Source: Bacteroidota bacterium (GTDB lineage Bacteria; Bacteroidota; Bacteroidia; Flavobacteriales; Flavobacteriaceae). Taken from it: 9,813 nt of DNA. Numbering within the stretch: position 1 is the stretch's first letter; each line of letters starts with the position of its first letter. Below are positions 6,858-9,813 of the stretch, piece after piece. The notes beneath the pieces are model-generated. The model made no database searches. It was not told the DNA's origin and saw nothing but the letters and a program-made list of their open reading frames with translations. Location of the stretch: positions 2,500 through 12,312 of the forward strand of contig JADWMI010000048.1 in assembly GCA_015767395.1 (NCBI GenBank), read 5' to 3'. The position numbers were made by a program, and so were the translations under genes.

Positions 6858-7049
6858 ATGGAAATTCCAACTATTGTAGGAGCAGGTTTAATCGTTATTG
6901 GTGCTGGTTTAGGTATCGGTAGAATTGGTGGATCAGCAATGGACGCTATTGCACGTCAACCAGAAGCTTCTGGGAAAATTCAAACAGCAATGCTTATTGC
7001 AGCAGCGCTTATTGAAGGTATTGGATTTGCTGCTTTATTTGCAGCATAA
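6858..7049 (+). CDS. atpE: F-type ATP synthase subunit c
   Basis: A 63-residue hairpin of two membrane helices that oligomerises into the proton-driven rotor ring. Helix 1 (about 5-28) is glycine-rich, with G15, G17, G19 and G21 spaced for tight packing. The polar loop carries R33-Q34-P35, which contacts gamma/epsilon, and helix 2 (about 42-62) holds the proton-carrying E53 in ALIEGIG. Aligned to the Na+-binding c subunit of Ilyobacter, the Gln ligand is I20 here and the Ser after the carboxylate is G54, so H+ coupling is expected. It is shorter than the roughly 79-residue E. coli protein, mostly at the N-terminus. It follows atpB by 34 bp of AT-rich DNA and is itself followed by a strong hairpin. 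Confidence 0.97.
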   Translation: MEIPTIVGAGLIVIGAGLGIGRIGGSAMDAIARQPEASGKIQTAMLIAAALIEGIGFAALFAA

Positions 7050-7055
7050 CAAAAC

Positions 7056-7094
7056 AAAACAATAGCTACAACGGTTGGTTGTAGCTATTGTTTT
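7056..7094 (+). terminator. Perfect 17-bp hairpin between atpE and atpF
   Basis: The arms at 7056-7072 and 7078-7094 are exact reverse complements (17 bp) around a 5-nt loop (GGTTG), starting 7 bp after the atpE stop and ending 33 bp before atpF. The 5' arm begins AAAA and the 3' arm ends TTTT, so the structure has the A-tract/T-tract form of an intrinsic terminator, possibly working in both directions. The T-run is only four long before AAA. Since atpF, atpH and atpA follow with no clear promoter of their own, partial termination or protection of the 3' end of an atpB-atpE message is more likely than a full stop. Confidence 0.75.
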
Positions 7095-7127
7095 AAACTA
7101 TTAATTAAAAAATAAAATATACATATA

Positions 7128-7628
7128 ATGGATAAGTTAATAGAACAGTTTTCTTTAGGATTATTTTTCTGGCAATTAATTTTATTTGTAGGATTAGTTC
7201 TTTTGTTGAAGAAATTTGCCTGGGGACCTATTTTAAAATCGGTTGGTGAAAGAGAAGAAGGTATCAAAAGCGCCTTAGACGAAGCAGACAATGCTCGTAA
7301 AGAAATACAAAATTTGAATGCTGACAATGCTCGTATTTTAAAAGAAGCACGTATAGAACGTGATGTACTGTTAAAAGAAGCGCGTGAAATGAAAGAAAAC
7401 ATTATTTCTGAAGCTAAGAACGAAGCACAAGCACAAGCCAATAAAGTTGTTGAGCAAGCACAAATTACTATTCAGGCTGAAAAACAAGCAGCGATTGTTG
7501 ATTTGAAAAATCAAGTTGCGGAATTATCTATTAGCATTGCTGAAAAAGTTGTGAGAGGTGAACTTTCTAACAAGAGCAAACAAGAAAAACTTGTTGAAGA
7601 AATGTTAAAAGAAGTAACTATTAGCTAA
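7128..7628 (+). CDS. atpF: F-type ATP synthase subunit b
   Basis: A 166-residue peripheral-stalk subunit, usual length for bacterial b. Residues 9-27 form the single membrane helix (LGLFFWQLILFVGLVLLL), followed by the conserved join region KKFAWGPI, and then a long charged helix rich in Ala, Glu, Lys and Arg (about 40-150) that dimerises as the coiled-coil stalk. The C-terminus (about 130-166) is where b binds the delta subunit. It starts 33 bp after the atpE/atpF hairpin in a very A/T-rich leader with no Shine-Dalgarno motif, and is followed 10 bp later by atpH. I see only one b gene, so a b2 homodimer is expected. Confidence 0.96.
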   Translation: MDKLIEQFSLGLFFWQLILFVGLVLLLKKFAWGPILKSVGEREEGIKSALDEADNARKEIQNLNADNARILKEARIERDVLLKEAREMKENIISEAKNEAQAQANKVVEQAQITIQAEKQAAIVDLKNQVAELSISIAEKVVRGELSNKSKQEKLVEEMLKEVTIS

Positions 7629-7638
7629 TTGAATTTAA

Positions 7639-8196
7639 ATGAGCGGATCTAGAGCAGCAGTACGATATGCAAAAGCAGTTTTAAGTTTTTCACTTGACCA
7701 AAACAAAGAGGTTGAAGTGAATAATGATATGTTGCTTGTTGTGAAAACAATCGACGAAAACACAGATTTACAATTGTTGCTTAATAGCCCAATTTTAAAA
7801 TCTGAAATAAAAAAATCGGCTTTAAAAGAAATCTTTTCTACTAAAATTTCCAGTATATCAATTAGTCTAATTGATCTTTTAATTGACAACAAGAGATTGT
7901 CTATTTTTGAAGATGTAGCGAAAAAATATACCGTTATTTTTGATAAGTTAAAAGGAATTGAAGTTGCTAAAGTTACAACAGCATTTCCATTAACTGAAGC
8001 TTTAAACAAACAAGTGTTGTTGAAGGTAAAAGAAATTACAGGAAAAGAAGCGACAATTGAAAATGTAATAAACCCTGATATAATAGGTGGATTTATTTTG
8101 CGTATTGGCGATGTTCAATACGATGCAAGTGTTGCAAATAAATTAAAAGGATTAAAAAGACAATTTGAGAGCGAAAGCTTTAACTCAAAAATGTAA
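7639..8196 (+). CDS. atpH: F-type ATP synthase subunit delta
   Basis: A 185-residue delta (OSCP-like) subunit, which links the top of the F1 hexamer to the b stalk and resists rotation. The N-terminal helical domain (about 1-105) begins with the family pattern SRAAVRYAKAVLSFS. The C-terminal part carries the delta signature NPDIIGGFILRIGD (145-158), followed by the D-S motif region YDASVANKLKGLKRQF. The length fits the family (about 175-185). It begins 10 bp after atpF and ends 31 bp before atpA, as expected in the canonical gene order b-delta-alpha. Nothing is unusual in the protein. Confidence 0.96.
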   Translation: MSGSRAAVRYAKAVLSFSLDQNKEVEVNNDMLLVVKTIDENTDLQLLLNSPILKSEIKKSALKEIFSTKISSISISLIDLLIDNKRLSIFEDVAKKYTVIFDKLKGIEVAKVTTAFPLTEALNKQVLLKVKEITGKEATIENVINPDIIGGFILRIGDVQYDASVANKLKGLKRQFESESFNSKM

Positions 8197-8227
8197 ATCA
8201 AAAAATAAGTTTTAAAAAATTTAAAAA

Positions 8228-9805
8228 ATGGCATCAATAAAACCAGCTGAAGTTTCAGCAATTTTAAAACAACAATTAGCAGGATTCGACGGAGCTGCTT
8301 CATTAGACGAAGTAGGATCTGTTCTACAAGTAGGTGATGGTATTGCACGTGTTTACGGTTTAGCAAACGCACAATATGGTGAGTTAGTTGAGTTTGAAGA
8401 TGGATTAGAAGGAATTGTATTGAACTTAGAAGAAGACAATGTAGGAGTTGTATTATTAGGTCATTCAAAAAACACTGTTGAAGGATCTATTGTAAAACGT
8501 ACCGAAAGAATTGCTTCATTACAAGTAGGTGAAGGAATTGTTGGACGTGTTGTAAATACATTAGGACTTCCAATTGATGGTAAAGGACCAATACAAGGTG
8601 AAACTTTTGAAATGCCTTTAGAGCGTAAAGCACCAGGTGTTATTTATCGTGAGCCAGTTACTGAGCCATTGCAGACAGGTGTAAAAGCTGTTGATGCTAT
8701 GATTCCTATTGGTAGAGGTCAACGTGAACTTATTATTGGTGACCGTCAAACAGGTAAATCTACTGTTGCTATTGATACTATTATCAATCAAAAAGAATTT
8801 TACGATGCTGGTGAGCCAGTTTATTGTATATATGTTGCAATTGGTCAAAAAGCATCTACGGTTGCTGGAATTGCAAATTTATTAGAAGAAAAAGGAGCAA
8901 TGGCTTATACAACGATAGTTGCTGCCAATGCATCTGATCCTGCATCTATGCAAGTATACGCTCCAATGGGAGGTGCTGCTATTGGTGAGTATTTTAGAGA
9001 TACTGGTAGACCTGCTTTAATTGTTTATGATGATTTATCTAAACAAGCAGTTGCTTACCGTGAGGTATCTTTATTATTACGTCGTCCACCAGGACGTGAG
9101 GCATACCCTGGAGATGTTTTCTACTTACACTCTCGTTTATTAGAACGTGCTGCAAAAGTAATTAATGATGATACTATTGCTGCTCAAATGAATGATGTAC
9201 CAGCTTCATTAGTTGGAAAAATAAAAGGTGGAGGATCTTTAACAGCTTTACCAATTATTGAAACACAAGCGGGTGATGTTTCTGCATATATTCCAACAAA
9301 TGTAATTTCAATTACAGATGGACAAATTTTCTTAGACGGTGATTTATTTAACTCTGGTGTTCGTCCAGCAATTAACGTAGGTATTTCTGTATCACGTGTT
9401 GGGGGTAATGCTCAGATTAAATCAATGAAAAAAGTATCAGGTACTTTAAAATTAGATCAAGCGGCTTTCCGTGAATTGGAAGCATTTGCAAAGTTTGGTT
9501 CTGATTTAGATGCAGTAACTTTAGGAGTAATTGAAAAAGGTAGACGTAACGTTGAGATTTTAAAACAAGCACAATCAGATCCATTTAAGGTTGAAGATCA
9601 AATTGCAATTATTTATGCAGGTTCTAAAAACTTATTAAGAGAAGTTCCTATTGAAAAAGTAAAAGAATTTGAACGCGATTTTATTGAATATTTAAATGCT
9701 AAACATAGAGCTACTTTAGACACGTTAAAGGCAGGTAAATTAACTGATGAGGTTATTGATACTTTAACTAGTGCAGCGAAAGAAATTTCGGCTAAATACG
9801 CTTAA
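8228..9805 (+). CDS. atpA: F-type ATP synthase subunit alpha
   Basis: A complete 525-residue alpha subunit of the F1 head, which binds nucleotide non-catalytically and completes the catalytic sites on beta. The N-terminal beta-barrel covers about 28-95. The P-loop is GDRQTGKS (171-178), with Ser where many relatives have Thr. The conserved block [21 protein letters not shown] follows in the nucleotide-binding domain. R390 in SVSRVGG is the arginine finger reaching the beta site, and the helical C-terminal domain fills the last 130 residues. Codon use differs from the upstream transporter genes: CGT for Arg and GGT for Gly are frequent, consistent with high expression. The leader is A/T-rich with no Shine-Dalgarno motif. 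Only 8 bp follow the stop codon; atpG (gamma) would be expected next. Confidence 0.98.
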   Translation: MASIKPAEVSAILKQQLAGFDGAASLDEVGSVLQVGDGIARVYGLANAQYGELVEFEDGLEGIVLNLEEDNVGVVLLGHSKNTVEGSIVKRTERIASLQVGEGIVGRVVNTLGLPIDGKGPIQGETFEMPLERKAPGVIYREPVTEPLQTGVKAVDAMIPIGRGQRELIIGDRQTGKSTVAIDTIINQKEFYDAGEPVYCIYVAIGQKASTVAGIANLLEEKGAMAYTTIVAANASDPASMQVYAPMGGAAIGEYFRDTGRPALIVYDDLSKQAVAYREVSLLLRRPPGREAYPGDVFYLHSRLLERAAKVINDDTIAAQMNDVPASLVGKIKGGGSLTALPIIETQAGDVSAYIPTNVISITDGQIFLDGDLFNSGVRPAINVGISVSRVGGNAQIKSMKKVSGTLKLDQAAFRELEAFAKFGSDLDAVTLGVIEKGRRNVEILKQAQSDPFKVEDQIAIIYAGSKNLLREVPIEKVKEFERDFIEYLNAKHRATLDTLKAGKLTDEVIDTLTSAAKEISAKYA

Positions 9806-9813
9806 AACAGAAC

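Noticed and set aside
7635..8468. Reverse-strand open frames opposite atpH and the start of atpA
   Set aside because: The residue runs (Ser/Phe/Leu-rich) are those expected from reading AT-rich coding DNA backwards; the forward genes are unambiguous.
1..9813. Mobile elements, CRISPR arrays, tRNA or rRNA genes, defence system
   Set aside because: No transposase, integrase, direct-repeat series, tRNA-like fold or defence protein was seen; gene content and order look like ordinary flavobacterial core genome.

Overview
The window is AT-rich chromosomal DNA in which every supported gene lies on the + strand with very short gaps. It looks like a member of the Bacteroidetes, most probably the family Flavobacteriaceae. 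The reasons are a DUF5687 membrane protein, a SprE/PorW-type lipoprotein of the type IX secretion system (T9SS), a bactofilin next to an AtpZ-like and a DUF6168-like protein, an ATP synthase a subunit with a secreted N-terminal extension, a TAnnTTTG-type promoter, and A/T-rich leaders without clear Shine-Dalgarno sequences. The species cannot be named from the sequence alone.

Layout: (1) 1-111 is the 3' end of a membrane protein cut by the window edge. (2) 163-2344 holds a DUF5687 polytopic membrane protein followed 10 bp later by an ABC ATPase, which together form a likely ABC transporter of unknown substrate. (3) 2436-4622 encodes the SprE/PorW-like TPR lipoprotein, starting at TTG. (4) 4646-5619 is a tight run of bactofilin, AtpZ and a DUF6168-like four-helix protein, with coding overlaps of 35 and 29 bp. 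(5) 5620-5737 is a 118-bp gap with a weak hairpin and a good Bacteroidetes promoter octamer. (6) 5738-9805 is atpB-atpE-atpF-atpH-atpA, interrupted between atpE and atpF by a perfect 17-bp hairpin. The genes for gamma, beta and epsilon are not in the window. atpG would be expected just downstream, while atpD-atpC usually lie elsewhere in this phylum.

Functionally, atpB, atpE and atpF supply the membrane Fo sector (a, c, b), atpH the stalk connector and atpA the catalytic-ring alpha subunit. AtpZ and the DUF6168 protein are probably the phylum's counterparts of the AtpI/AtpZ accessory proteins. SprE serves T9SS and gliding, which are also powered by the proton gradient, but their adjacency to the atp genes may be only conserved gene order. 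The region is mostly core genome. I found no mobile element, CRISPR array, RNA gene or convincing new system. The most interesting points are the atpE/atpF hairpin, the poorly characterised DUF5687 transporter, and the DUF6168 protein in the AtpI position.
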